From: Thermoguttaceae bacterium
Lineage (GTDB): Bacteria > Planctomycetota > Planctomycetia > Pirellulales > Thermoguttaceae
NCBI GenBank assembly: GCA_025060325.1
Contig: JANXBW010000024.1
Coordinates: 1-64,000 of the forward strand
DNA: 64,000 nt
Direction: 5' to 3'
The position numbers and the translations under genes were made by a program. Shown here piece after piece: positions 9,287-18,591 of this stretch. Position 1 is the first letter of the stretch. Every line of letters starts with the position of its first letter. The notes beneath the pieces were generated by a model. The model searched no databases. It was given only the letters and a program-made list of their open reading frames with translations, and was not told the DNA's origin.

Positions 9287-10591
9287 ATGAAATCGCGTAC
9301 CCGCTTTACTCGTCGGCAGGTAATCGGCGGTACCGTGGCTTCGTTTGTTCTTCCCACTTTAGTGCCGCGGACTGCCTTAGGACTGGGAGGTCGGCTTCCG
9401 CCCAGCGAGCGGATCCGGCTGGGGTTTATCGGCATGGGCAAACAGAACTTGGGTTTGATGGGTGGCTTCCTCGGTCAAAAAGACACGCAAGTGCTCGCCG
9501 TTTGCGATGTAGACACAACGCGGCGAGAGCACGCCCGAAATCGGGTCAACGAGCGATATGGCAATCAGGACTGTGCGGGGTATAACGATTATCGCGACTT
9601 GGTCGCCCGAGATGACATTGATGCCGTGGTGATCGCCACCCCGGACCATTGGCACACTCATCCGATTGTTGATGCGGCCAAAACCCGCAAACACATCTAT
9701 TGCGAAAAGCCCCTCACGCTGACCATCGCCGAAGCCAAGGTGTGCATCGACGCGGTAAACAAATACGGCGTGGTCTTCCAAACAGGGAGCCAGCAGCGCT
9801 CGAGCCAGGAATTCCGTATCGCATGTGAGGCGGTCCGGAATGGTCGAATCGGTAAGGTGCTTCGGGTGTATGCCTCGGTGGGCGGGCCAAGCCGATGGTG
9901 TGACCTCCCGGAAGAGCCGATGGAGCCGGGCTTGGACTGGAACCTGTGGCTGGGCCAAGCCCCCTGGCGACCGTATAACTCCATCCTTAGCCCCCGGGGT
10001 GTACACGATCATTTCCCGGCGTGGCGGGCGTACCGGGAATATTCCGGCGGCGGGATGACCGACTGGGGGGCGCACCACTTTGACATCGCTCAGTGGGGGC
10101 TCGGGATGGATGATTCCGGCCCGGTAGAAGTCATCCCGCCGGAAAAGCCCGAGGCGGGCATCGGTGTCCGCTGGGTGTACGAAAACGGCGTCGAGCTTAT
10201 CCACGGCGGCTACGAAGGTCGGGGAGGTGTTAACTTTGTCGGCACCGATGGGGTGGTCTACGTCGATCGAGGCCGACTGCAAAGTTGGCCGGAAGAGATC
10301 GTCAAAGAACCGCTCGGCGAAAACGAAAAGGTCCGCCTCTATCGCTCGCCCGGCCATCTGCGGGACTGGCTCGATGCCATTCGCGAAGGCCGCCAGCCCA
10401 TTTGCCCGGTGGAGGTGGGTGCCCGCTCCGTTACGGTCTGCCATCTAGGCAATCTGGCCTACTGGACTGGGCAGCGGCTGAAGTGGGATCCGAAGAATTG
10501 GCGGTTTATCGAGCCGGCCGAGGCAAACAACTGGTTAGACGGCATCCGCCGCGAACCCAGGCGGGACCCCTGGCAACTGCCTACGGTCTAA
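9287..10591 (+). CDS. Tat-exported Gfo/Idh/MocA-family oxidoreductase
   Basis: 434 residues, ATG start 9 nt after AAGGAGG (9271-9277). The N-terminus carries a twin-arginine signal (TRRQVIGG, then a hydrophobic stretch ending near TALG). The Rossmann domain follows (RLGFIGMGKQNLG). The family motif CEKPLT, holding the catalytic-type lysine, is near residue 141. A C-terminal alpha/beta domain of the Gfo/Idh/MocA type follows, with motifs such as GGMTDWGAHHFDIAQWGLG. These enzymes use NAD(P) to oxidise or epimerise sugars and polyols. Tat-exported members are greatly expanded in planctomycetes and presumably carry the bound cofactor folded to the periplasm. The substrate is unknown; the preceding glycosidase suggests sugar metabolism. 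Confidence 0.9.
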   Translation: MKSRTRFTRRQVIGGTVASFVLPTLVPRTALGLGGRLPPSERIRLGFIGMGKQNLGLMGGFLGQKDTQVLAVCDVDTTRREHARNRVNERYGNQDCAGYNDYRDLVARDDIDAVVIATPDHWHTHPIVDAAKTRKHIYCEKPLTLTIAEAKVCIDAVNKYGVVFQTGSQQRSSQEFRIACEAVRNGRIGKVLRVYASVGGPSRWCDLPEEPMEPGLDWNLWLGQAPWRPYNSILSPRGVHDHFPAWRAYREYSGGGMTDWGAHHFDIAQWGLGMDDSGPVEVIPPEKPEAGIGVRWVYENGVELIHGGYEGRGGVNFVGTDGVVYVDRGRLQSWPEEIVKEPLGENEKVRLYRSPGHLRDWLDAIREGRQPICPVEVGARSVTVCHLGNLAYWTGQRLKWDPKNWRFIEPAEANNWLDGIRREPRRDPWQLPTV

Positions 10592-10646
10592 CCGCCAGTG
10601 GCGTTGACCCGATAATCGGCGGCCTAACCCACTTGCGGGCCGGGGG

Positions 10647-12044
10647 CTATTTCTCCGCATCGAGAGTTACGGGTATGGACATCTCCCGGCCTTGGCGAAT
10701 GATGTTAATCACAACTTGATCGCCCGGATTGTGGGATTCGATCGCATTGAGGAAATCCTCGACGGTCAAAGTGGGCTGGCCGTCCACGCCCACGATTAAA
10801 TCGGCGGCACTACGATCAATGGTGGTGTACTCATAGACAAAAGGACCTTGCCGCCGCTGCTGACGAATAATGCGTGGGCCACGAAGCCCCGCCCGCTCGG
10901 CAGCTCCGCCCGGTACAAGTCCCGCGATCAAAAGTCCAGCTTCCGTTTGATAGACGCGGGAAATACCGATGTCCGGGCGGATCACTCGACCACGTTCGAT
11001 TAGCTGGGGCACCACCTTGGCTACCGTGTTGACCGGGATGGCAAAGCCCACGCCGGCGCTTTCGCCGGTTCGGCTGGCGATGGCCGTATTCATGCCAATC
11101 ATCCGGCTGTGGGTATCAAGGAGCGGTCCGCCGGAATTGCCCGGGTTGATAGCTGCATCAATTTGGATGACTTGGGTGATCTTTCGGTAGCGCTTCTGGC
11201 TGGGAAGCTCCCGATTCAAGCTAGAAATGATGCCGGTGGTCATTGTCCGCTCCAGCCCGAAAGGATTGCCGATTGCGTAAACTTTTTGGCCTACGCGAAG
11301 TCGACTGGAGTCGCCAAAGATCACCGGATAGAGTTTGTCGGCTGGAGCCGGGATTTTAAGCACGGCCACATCGGTGGCGGCATCGCCCCCCACGATTTGG
11401 GCTTCGTAAGCACTTCCGTCAAAAAGCGTCACTTGAATATCCCTTGCCCCTTCCACCACGTGGTAATTGGTCAAGATGTGGCCACGCTTGTCCAATACGA
11501 CGCCACTTCCCTCGCCTTCGGAGGGAATTTCCCAAAACAGAAATCGATCCCCCTGATAACCGCGGGTATTAATGTTGACCACACTGCGGTTGACGTTTTC
11601 GTAGACGGCAATGCTCACGAGCTCATCCAAAGTAAACTCTGCCGGGCCTAGCGGATCGTAATAACCGGTACCGGCGTCATAGTGCGGCTGGAGAGCCGAG
11701 GGAACTTCCTGCTGACCGGAGTTCCCGGTCCCCACCGCCCGAAAAGGCGACTTCCTCTGGGTTTGCCAGATCCGCAACGGGTAGTTTCCCCACGAGAAAA
11801 ACTGGCGCCAAACACCTGCGGACTGCCCCTGCGACTCGGCACATCCCCCCTCAAGCAGCGGGATCCCCCGGTCCGCAGGCCATAAGACAAACTGAATTGG
11901 GCCAACTGCCAACCTTACTTCACTGCTTTCCCCAAACGCCCCAACCGCGTAAATCACCTGGGCAACCAGGGAAACCAAGCCCCAGAAAGCAAGGAAAATG
12001 ACGACCGACCTTAAAATGAGCTTGGGTCTGAAAAAGTTTCCCAT
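10647..12044 (-). CDS. HtrA/DegP-type serine protease with one PDZ domain
   Basis: 465 residues from ATG 12044; an in-frame TTG at 12110 without a ribosome site would add 22. An N-terminal membrane segment (LILRSVVIFLAFWGLVSLVA) anchors the protein or acts as a signal. About 110 residues of low complexity follow. The chymotrypsin-like domain has the triad His195 (TNYHVVEG), Asp225 (TDVAVLKI) and Ser304 (NPGNSGGPL). A single PDZ domain completes it, with a longer insertion than usual around residues 375-405. It is likely a periplasmic quality-control protease. It is convergent with the upstream oxidoreductase (55 nt between stops). Confidence 0.92.
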   Translation of the reverse strand: MGNFFRPKLILRSVVIFLAFWGLVSLVAQVIYAVGAFGESSEVRLAVGPIQFVLWPADRGIPLLEGGCAESQGQSAGVWRQFFSWGNYPLRIWQTQRKSPFRAVGTGNSGQQEVPSALQPHYDAGTGYYDPLGPAEFTLDELVSIAVYENVNRSVVNINTRGYQGDRFLFWEIPSEGEGSGVVLDKRGHILTNYHVVEGARDIQVTLFDGSAYEAQIVGGDAATDVAVLKIPAPADKLYPVIFGDSSRLRVGQKVYAIGNPFGLERTMTTGIISSLNRELPSQKRYRKITQVIQIDAAINPGNSGGPLLDTHSRMIGMNTAIASRTGESAGVGFAIPVNTVAKVVPQLIERGRVIRPDIGISRVYQTEAGLLIAGLVPGGAAERAGLRGPRIIRQQRRQGPFVYEYTTIDRSAADLIVGVDGQPTLTVEDFLNAIESHNPGDQVVINIIRQGREMSIPVTLDAEK

Positions 12045-13028
12045 CTTTGAACACCTTGCCCAGATTACCTTCTTCCAAAAAACCGGTCCGTATTTCGCGT
12101 CCTTTTTCAATCGGAGGGAGTTTGGCTACCTCAAAATGCTGGCAAGAGCGCACGCGGAGAAAGCTCCATCTGCGGCCTATTTGCTCCGACTTGGTCCACA
12201 GATTGCCGCGTACTAACTCCTATCTCCCGAAAAGGGGCATAAGGCACAAGGGGTCACACGGCGATTCGCCTCGCCGCGTAACATCCTTTTGCGAACCCCA
12301 AACCGGTCCATCCTTCAAACCCCCACGAATCGTTGTGGGGCCCCAGGCCTCAGGGCCAAGGAAAAACGCTAATGCCCTCGGCATAAAGAACGTAAATCCC
12401 CGTTGAAAAGCCCTTCAAGTCAGGAATTCACTCGGGAGGGAACCGCTTGAGCCTCGCGGCCCCACTCCATCCTCTCCAAAATCATTAATTCCGATTGCCC
12501 CCCTCCGTCAGAGCCACCCTACGGCGGCAAGTAGAGCTCGTCTGAAGCTCCGTAATTGAGCCAGGTACATGAACGGCGTTGGCCGCTTTCGGAGGCCAAC
12601 CTCTACCCGGTTAGCGCATTTTTCGCCACTGGAACGGTTTGGTTAATTCGGCGGCCGCCAGTATTTCTCCCCGATTACTTTGTTTACGCGCTCAGAGAGC
12701 CCTGGAATTTCCGCATAGCCGGCACAGCTTTCCAATCCGAACCAGAGTCGCACATTAGATGGGTGAATAACCGATGCCGCCAGCAAAACACTCATCAAGA
12801 TAGGCCGAATATCTTTCCCATCTTAACAGCAGCCCTTCGTGGCTAATTCCTGACGACATTCTCCAGTTGATGAATCCTCCTAATACCCCCCTCTTTACCT
12901 AATGGCCCTAACCTCTCTGGCCCGATAACCCTATTCGGAAGGCGACCTTATCCACCCTCAGTCCTCCCAATGAACCAACTCGTTTCACCACCAATTGGAC
13001 GGACCTCCAACAAGAAAGGAATGACGCC
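12045..13028. other. Gene-free intergenic region
   Basis: About 980 nt between two divergent genes. No ORF on either strand shows family resemblance or a ribosome site. A hairpin with an 8-bp stem (CCCCAC arms, ATCG loop) lies at 12321-12340 with no T tract. The stretch just before 13029 carries AAAGGA as the ribosome site of the next gene. Confidence 0.5.
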
Positions 13029-16000
13029 ATGAGAGCCTTCATCTTCCCCTTGCGCCTTGCCCTCGCCTTATTTGGGGGCATTGTGCTCTCGAAGCTTATG
13101 CCGGGCGTAGTCCGAGCGGAGCAGTTCGTACCCACCGCCTGCGACACGCCAGCCGTGATCTGCCCTCATTCTTCGCCGGGCAGTTGGGAGTGGGAAGAAG
13201 CGGACCGAGTCTTGATGCCAGTCCATTCAGAGGCAGACCTCGGTCGCTGGTTACCGATAGCCCTCGGCCAGGCGGAAACCGATGGACCGAGCCGGGTTCC
13301 GCGAAAATTCACTTACCCGGAGCCGGCGTCAGAGTACGAAGCCGCTATCCGAGATTCTGAGCTGGGCGGGCCCGACTCCTTGCCTTCCAGTCCGGAGGGT
13401 TTAGCTACGGCAACCGCGGCCATCCCCCAACAAGACCAGGGCCCGCAAAGCGGGGGAGACGTTCCCACTCCCGAAGCGTTTGATGACGTAGCCATCTCCG
13501 CCCAACTGGATGACCATCAGTATCTCGACGAAGCCGACTATGATGGCTTTGAGGCCACCCCTTCCGGCGAAATGGTTTCGGAAGAAACTTCCGCCGATGC
13601 CCAAGGCCCCGGCCAGGCACCGGATGGGGATTTCCCTTACCCGGTGATTGAGGAAGACCCGCTGAGAGGCTCCTCATTGGACGCAAGCCAGCTTTGCCAG
13701 GCGCAGCACCAGACCAACCTCGCCCCAGATTCCAGCACGCAGGAATTTTTGGAGGACTCCGGCGAAGGTTGGGATCGCGGCGAGACAGTTGCCCCTGAGT
13801 CCGCCGAAAATCAATCCGCCGCGGATGGCTTCACGCATGCCGAGCATGCGACTGGGGGAATAACCCCGGAGGAATGGTCGCTCGAGGTGACGGGCGGAGA
13901 GGCGCTCACGGAGTCGAAGGGTTTCTCCGGATCCCCTCCTCAAGTCGAAGAAGCCACCGAAGTGGAGGAGTGGCAATGGTACGATTTTCGCGGTTTTGGC
14001 GGTGAGGAAACCGCTGCGGAAGAGTTTTCCGACTCAGCTGTTGTGCAAGAACTGCCATCGACTTCGGACACCGCGGCAGTGCCGGCTCCGGTACCGGAGG
14101 CCTACGATCCGTGGTGTTACTATGGCTATCACCTCGATGATATTTTCGCCACTGTACCCCCGGTAACCCACGAGGCAACACCAAGCCAACTGAGGGAAGA
14201 GCCTGATCTTACCGGAGCCGGCGGAGCGGAGGCCTCCCCATTGGCCGAAACGGAGGACACCTCCAACTGGACGCTTGAGAGCGCACGCCCGTGGGCAGAA
14301 ATGGACCTCGAGGCTTCCGAAGAAGCCGATCGAACCGAAGGCCCGCGGCAATCGGCCGTCCCCGCTCCAAGTTCGGAAAGCACCTGGCCAAACTCTGGTG
14401 CAGTTAGCTACGAGAACCCAACCTCTGACCACTCCACTGTGGAGTTGGAAGTGTGGGATGAGCAGGAGAGCTGGGAGGACTACGGTGAGTGGGATGAGCT
14501 AAACATCCAGGCTTCTCCAGCCCCCGAGCAGGGGTGGTCAAACCCATCCGCCGAAGAGGCCGAAACTTCGCTGCGGGACTCCGAGGTGGAAGCCGAGGCT
14601 GAGCCTAGTGATATCGGCATGACGGGCGATCCGACCGGCGAGCCGGTGATCATCTCCGAGCCTCAAATGGAATGCCCTCTCTCTGGGCCGGGAGATGAGG
14701 CGGTTTACCAGGCGCCTGCCGATATTTCCTCGAAGTACTACTATCACTACGAGGTTTATCAATCTGGCCCCGCCGAAGAACGCGGGATACCCGCCGATCC
14801 TGAAGTCTCCGGCGACGAATCCGAGGCTTGGGTTGACGAGGCGGAAGCCAGCGAACTCCCGGAAGGCGAATTCCCGGATGATCAGCCGGCGGAGATCGGC
14901 GAGAGTCTAGATGACTCGGCGGGAATCCAGTCAGAGGCCGAGCCGCTTTCCCAGTCCGAGCCGAACACCGGGATCCCGGCCTACCGGTACGAGTACTGGC
15001 AATATCGGGACCCGATGCCCGAGGGGACAGGCGACTGGAAAGATGAGCCAAGTCCCTGGAATACCTCGCCTGAGCACTACGCACTCCCCAGCAGTTTAGA
15101 GGAGGCCGCGGAACCCTCCCAGCCGTACGGGCTCCTGGAGGATGACCTTTACTGGCAAAACCGGGCGTTGAGTTCACCTCGCGCCGCTGAGGATGGGAAC
15201 TTCAACGCTCCCACCGAGCCCGTCCAAGAGCCCAGTCACGCCGACTTTGACGCCGCATCCCGTGCTCAGGAGGTGGACCCCAGGGCCTCGGAATATCCGA
15301 CACCCCAGTCCGAGGCGGGTGAGCCGGCGGTTTCCTCAGACTTAAGCGTGCCTGCCCACTGGGCCAATCCGGAACTATGGCTTGATGAGGAATCGCTTGG
15401 CTGGCTAAAGGCGCCCCATCAAGAGGGGCCAGCTCCGCCGGCCGAAACGCCTTCGCAAACCGCTGGTCACTCCGGTGAACCAGCCGGCGAAGCGACCCCC
15501 GAACCGGAGGCGGGCACTGCCGACTCCGCGGAGGGTGGCGGCGAGGCCCGGAACGAGGCTCAACCCCAGGTCTCCGAAGACCTCTTCCACTCGGAATCTT
15601 CCTGGCAGGTAGCTGCCCTCCGCGAGCAGTACGCCCGCCTTGCCCTGGGGGCGACGGCCATTAACCCGCCCGACCCGATCGAGCGCGAACAGCCGGAGTT
15701 GACGCCAAGGGCCGACAGTACCCCGCGGTTACCTGTGCCCACGGGGATTGTGCTCTTTGCCACTCAGCCGGAGAAGCTGTTGACACCGGCGGACTTTGAG
15801 GTCCTGCGGTATACGCGGCTTTTGGCGCAGCGCTCCGCGGCCGAGGCCCGGGCTTATTTCGACGGTTATCTCAGCACACTGGGTTGGCACGCGTTCGATT
15901 TGGCAGGCCGTCTGCGAAGTTGGCAGGGGCAGAATTGGCCCACAGCGGATGCCGGTTTGACGACGGCAAGTCTTCTTCTTGGGGTTTGCCGACTGGTAGA

Positions 16001-16457
16001 GCGCGGCGAATTAGGCGTGGATGAAGCCGGCCGCGTGCTCGAACAATCGCTTGCCGGCCAGTCCGCGGAGTGGTCAGAGGCCCTTCTTGCGGCCATCGCC
16101 GAGCCAGCCGACACTCCCCTGTCGGTCGCGGGCACGGATCTTCCCTTGTATGAGGGAAAGACAGCCGGGGAAAGCACGAGTGATTTCCGCGATGCCCCGG
16201 CGGCTGCGGAAACCACCCATGCAAGTTCGCCAATCCCCTCGGCCGACAACCCTCCGCCGGCCCAAAGCACGAAGCTTGGGCAGATTCTAAACGCCGGGGT
16301 TCGCTACGTCAGTTGGGCAACGGTCCGCCAAGCTGAAGAGTTAGTCCGCACCTGCAATAGCTTGTTTACAAGCTGGCTTGGGAGCTTCGACGTCAGGCGG
16401 TTAGAGGCGGCCCTTGCGGAGCTGGCCCGGCGAATGGTAAGCGAAAGTCCTCGCTAG
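13029..16457 (+). CDS. Giant secreted acidic low-complexity protein with aromatic motifs
   Basis: 1142 residues, ATG start 8 nt after AAAGGA. A signal peptide is clear (hydrophobic residues about 5-27, cleavage near VVRAEQ). Residues about 60-860 are a long disordered region rich in Glu, Ser, Pro, Ala and Gly. It is dotted with short Tyr/Trp clusters: EWQWYDFRGFG, PWCYYGYHLDD, KYYYHYEVYQ, YRYEYWQYRDP and PYGLLEDDLYWQN. The last 250-280 residues, beginning near SSWQVAALREQYARLALG, look folded and helical and contain no such clusters. I do not recognise any domain. The calculated charge must be strongly negative. Possible roles are a cell-surface matrix, mineral-binding or spacer protein; this is inference. 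A hairpin about 110 nt downstream may terminate it. Confidence 0.8.
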   Translation: MRAFIFPLRLALALFGGIVLSKLMPGVVRAEQFVPTACDTPAVICPHSSPGSWEWEEADRVLMPVHSEADLGRWLPIALGQAETDGPSRVPRKFTYPEPASEYEAAIRDSELGGPDSLPSSPEGLATATAAIPQQDQGPQSGGDVPTPEAFDDVAISAQLDDHQYLDEADYDGFEATPSGEMVSEETSADAQGPGQAPDGDFPYPVIEEDPLRGSSLDASQLCQAQHQTNLAPDSSTQEFLEDSGEGWDRGETVAPESAENQSAADGFTHAEHATGGITPEEWSLEVTGGEALTESKGFSGSPPQVEEATEVEEWQWYDFRGFGGEETAAEEFSDSAVVQELPSTSDTAAVPAPVPEAYDPWCYYGYHLDDIFATVPPVTHEATPSQLREEPDLTGAGGAEASPLAETEDTSNWTLESARPWAEMDLEASEEADRTEGPRQSAVPAPSSESTWPNSGAVSYENPTSDHSTVELEVWDEQESWEDYGEWDELNIQASPAPEQGWSNPSAEEAETSLRDSEVEAEAEPSDIGMTGDPTGEPVIISEPQMECPLSGPGDEAVYQAPADISSKYYYHYEVYQSGPAEERGIPADPEVSGDESEAWVDEAEASELPEGEFPDDQPAEIGESLDDSAGIQSEAEPLSQSEPNTGIPAYRYEYWQYRDPMPEGTGDWKDEPSPWNTSPEHYALPSSLEEAAEPSQPYGLLEDDLYWQNRALSSPRAAEDGNFNAPTEPVQEPSHADFDAASRAQEVDPRASEYPTPQSEAGEPAVSSDLSVPAHWANPELWLDEESLGWLKAPHQEGPAPPAETPSQTAGHSGEPAGEATPEPEAGTADSAEGGGEARNEAQPQVSEDLFHSESSWQVAALREQYARLALGATAINPPDPIEREQPELTPRADSTPRLPVPTGIVLFATQPEKLLTPADFEVLRYTRLLAQRSAAEARAYFDGYLSTLGWHAFDLAGRLRSWQGQNWPTADAGLTTASLLLGVCRLVERGELGVDEAGRVLEQSLAGQSAEWSEALLAAIAEPADTPLSVAGTDLPLYEGKTAGESTSDFRDAPAAAETTHASSPIPSADNPPPAQSTKLGQILNAGVRYVSWATVRQAEELVRTCNSLFTSWLGSFDVRRLEAALAELARRMVSESPR

Positions 16458-16787
16458 GATTTATAGCTCGGGCAGCACCCAAAAAGCAAACCTAACAACC
16501 CTTGTGGGTGGTAACCGGAAGCCGCTCCGGCAACGGCAAGTGGGCAGAGTCGAGGCGGGCACTCCTTGGGACCGGGGAGAAAATCTCCGGTCCCAGGTGT
16601 TTTGACGAGCATCAAAGATGTCAACATCCGGGAGAATAATTGCTCGGTGTCACGAAGCTCGGCGTCGTCCTGCTGTAAACGGCCAATTTAATGTCGGACC
16701 TTTGCTGCGACCGGAGAACCGTGCCGCGATCGAAGAGATTGGCATAGCCGCCGAGGTGAGCTTGAGCAAGTGAAGCGCAATAGTGCT
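16458..16787. other. Convergent intergenic region
   Basis: 330 nt between the acidic-protein gene and the minus-strand GH10-like gene. It holds the hairpin at 16567-16595 and no ORF that I can support. Confidence 0.5.
16567..16595 (+). terminator. Terminator-like hairpin after the acidic-protein gene
   Basis: TGGGACCGG-GGAGA and TCTCC-GGTCCCA form a 12-bp stem with a small bulge around an AAA loop, followed by GGTGTTTTG. The stem is very stable but the T run is weak and offset. The position between two convergent genes supports termination of the plus-strand transcript. Confidence 0.5.
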
Positions 16788-18257
16788 CTATGAAAGCCAC
16801 TTCCGCTTTATTTCGCCCAGGGTCTTAAGGGCCGGTTTTGGGAGAGCTTCTTGGTCGAAAAGCCCGCCGTGTGGATATTCGTGGGGAAAATGGTCACCCA
16901 GCTGGCCCCAGAAAACACCGTGGACATACGGTCGGGAAAGAAGGAGCTCCACCAGCTTGCCAGCCCAATCGGCTTGGGAGGCCGGAGTTGCCCCCGGTTG
17001 GACCATCCTGCCAGCAAGCAGGGCCTTTTTGTCAACATCGCCGCTACTGGGCACAGTGAGGGTTACAAGAAGTGGGATGTCCAGCTCGGCCCACCAATCA
17101 AGCGCCCGGGCAAACTGGACTAGATCGCGACGCACGGATCCGGGGTAGTATCCCCAGGCTATTTCCAGATGAAATCCGGAAATGGGGATCTGGCTGTGGA
17201 TGAGGGCCTGGGCCAGTAGTAACGGCGGATATTTGCTTGGTCGGCGGGAGAGGTATTCCCCCAAGGGCTGATCGATCGAAAGGAAAACGGGTGTGGACGA
17301 ATCTAGCTCCTGCACAAGGGTGGCCACTGCCGCCGCCAGTTCGATCCGCTCCTCCTCCGAAAGGATGAGCACATCGCCGGTATTCATCCGTGCCCCACAG
17401 ATCCAGGCATGCACTTTGGTCCGGTAGCGGTCCACCACAGCGCGAACAAATTCCAAGGCGGTGTCGCGGATAGCCTCCCAATCGCCAGCATACGCTTCGA
17501 GAAACAAAGGGAAATATTGTGGGGAAAAACTAATCAGTGGTCCCGCCAGCACTGCCCAACCTGCTTGCCGGCACCACTGGATCTGACGATCGGTGCGGGT
17601 CCAATCCCGCTGCCATTCGCGGGGCTCAATCTGCCGCCACACCAAGGGAACCATGCCCGCCGTAAATCCCGCTCGCAGCTGTTCCTCAAGCAAGCTGCCT
17701 GGGGCCCAGTCATTAAGGCAGATCCCAAGCAAAGTAGGCAGCCGCCGTCCCGCCCGAAGACGCAGATCCAGGAGCTCCTGGACCACCAACCGACAAACTT
17801 CCCCCCCAATTTGCACGCCCTTTTGGATAAACCAGTCCAAAGCGGCAGCTCTTTGGGCTTCTGGGGCTGGGTGACAGGCCAGGCGATAGAATTCCCGAGA
17901 CAGCTCCCGCACGCTTTCCTCGATGGAATCGGGGAGCGGCAGCCAAGCAAGGCTTACCTCCCAGAGAAACTCCCGCAGTTCAGCTAGAAAGCCCCGGGCA
18001 AGTTCGACCGTTAACGAGTAGGGCTCCGAGCTTTCCGGCAAAGTAGCCGAATGCACCGTCAGCCAACTGCCATCAGGGAGCGCCCACGGGAAAAAAAGCT
18101 TGCCCGACTCACTGGTCGGCTTTTCCACGAAAAGAATTTCGTCCACGAGGCGAACAGATGAAACCCAGGGCACACCGTCAACAGAAGCCATGTAGGCCTG
18201 GTTGACGGCATCCACTGATAGCCGCTCGGGCGGGACAAGGAATTTGGTTAAACCCAT
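16788..18257 (-). CDS. GH10-like TIM-barrel protein, catalytic positions degenerate
   Basis: 489 residues from ATG 18257; an in-frame TTG at 18287 would add ten. An N-terminal beta-rich region of about 90 residues (with a segment DGSWLTVHSATLPESSEPY) resembles a carbohydrate-binding fold. A TIM barrel follows. The order of segments recalls GH10 xylanase-like proteins common in planctomycetes: RAGFTAGMVPLVWRQIEP, then KVHAWICGARMNTGD at the position of the usual WxVxNE acid/base strand, and GFHLEIAWGYYPG near the usual nucleophile strand. The acid/base Glu is not present at the expected place. No signal peptide is evident. It may be a non-catalytic sugar-binding relative or use different residues. 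Family assignment is moderate. Confidence 0.6.
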   Translation of the reverse strand: MGLTKFLVPPERLSVDAVNQAYMASVDGVPWVSSVRLVDEILFVEKPTSESGKLFFPWALPDGSWLTVHSATLPESSEPYSLTVELARGFLAELREFLWEVSLAWLPLPDSIEESVRELSREFYRLACHPAPEAQRAAALDWFIQKGVQIGGEVCRLVVQELLDLRLRAGRRLPTLLGICLNDWAPGSLLEEQLRAGFTAGMVPLVWRQIEPREWQRDWTRTDRQIQWCRQAGWAVLAGPLISFSPQYFPLFLEAYAGDWEAIRDTALEFVRAVVDRYRTKVHAWICGARMNTGDVLILSEEERIELAAAVATLVQELDSSTPVFLSIDQPLGEYLSRRPSKYPPLLLAQALIHSQIPISGFHLEIAWGYYPGSVRRDLVQFARALDWWAELDIPLLVTLTVPSSGDVDKKALLAGRMVQPGATPASQADWAGKLVELLLSRPYVHGVFWGQLGDHFPHEYPHGGLFDQEALPKPALKTLGEIKRKWLS

Positions 18258-18467
18258 CCGGCCACCGCTAACCTTGAGGTCGACCAAAAGGCACCCAAGC
18301 TTGTTGCCACTTTAGCCAAAAGAATACCCCGGGAACAAGTTGATTTCGCCCCGGTCCAAAGAAGTCGGCCTCCTGAAGTTTGCTCAAGTCGCCCGGAAAG
18401 TGCCGAATCTTCCGGGTTTTGGAAGCCACGGGAAAAAGGAAACGTGCGATCCCTGAGGCGTCATTCC

Positions 18468-18496
18468 TTGGCCAGCTGGGAAAAAAGTCGTAAAAT
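18468..18496 (+). promoter_or_regulatory. Putative sigma-70-type promoter of purC
   Basis: TTGGCC (18468-18473) and TAAAAT (18491-18496) are separated by 17 nt, with the -10 box about 95 nt before the purC start. Spacing is ideal and the -10 is close to consensus, but the -35 matches at only four of six positions. Confidence 0.4.
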
Positions 18497-18591
18497 AGGC
18501 ATCGAGGATCCCAGAGGGGGAAGGTTCCCCGTTTGTGACTCGTGGTGAGCTTGTAAAAGTATCTCCCAGCTCAAAAGGAGGAAGGAATCAC

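Noticed and set aside
9377-10444. 355-codon minus-strand open frame opposite the Gfo/Idh/MocA gene
   Set aside because: Shadow frame created by the codon bias of the real gene.
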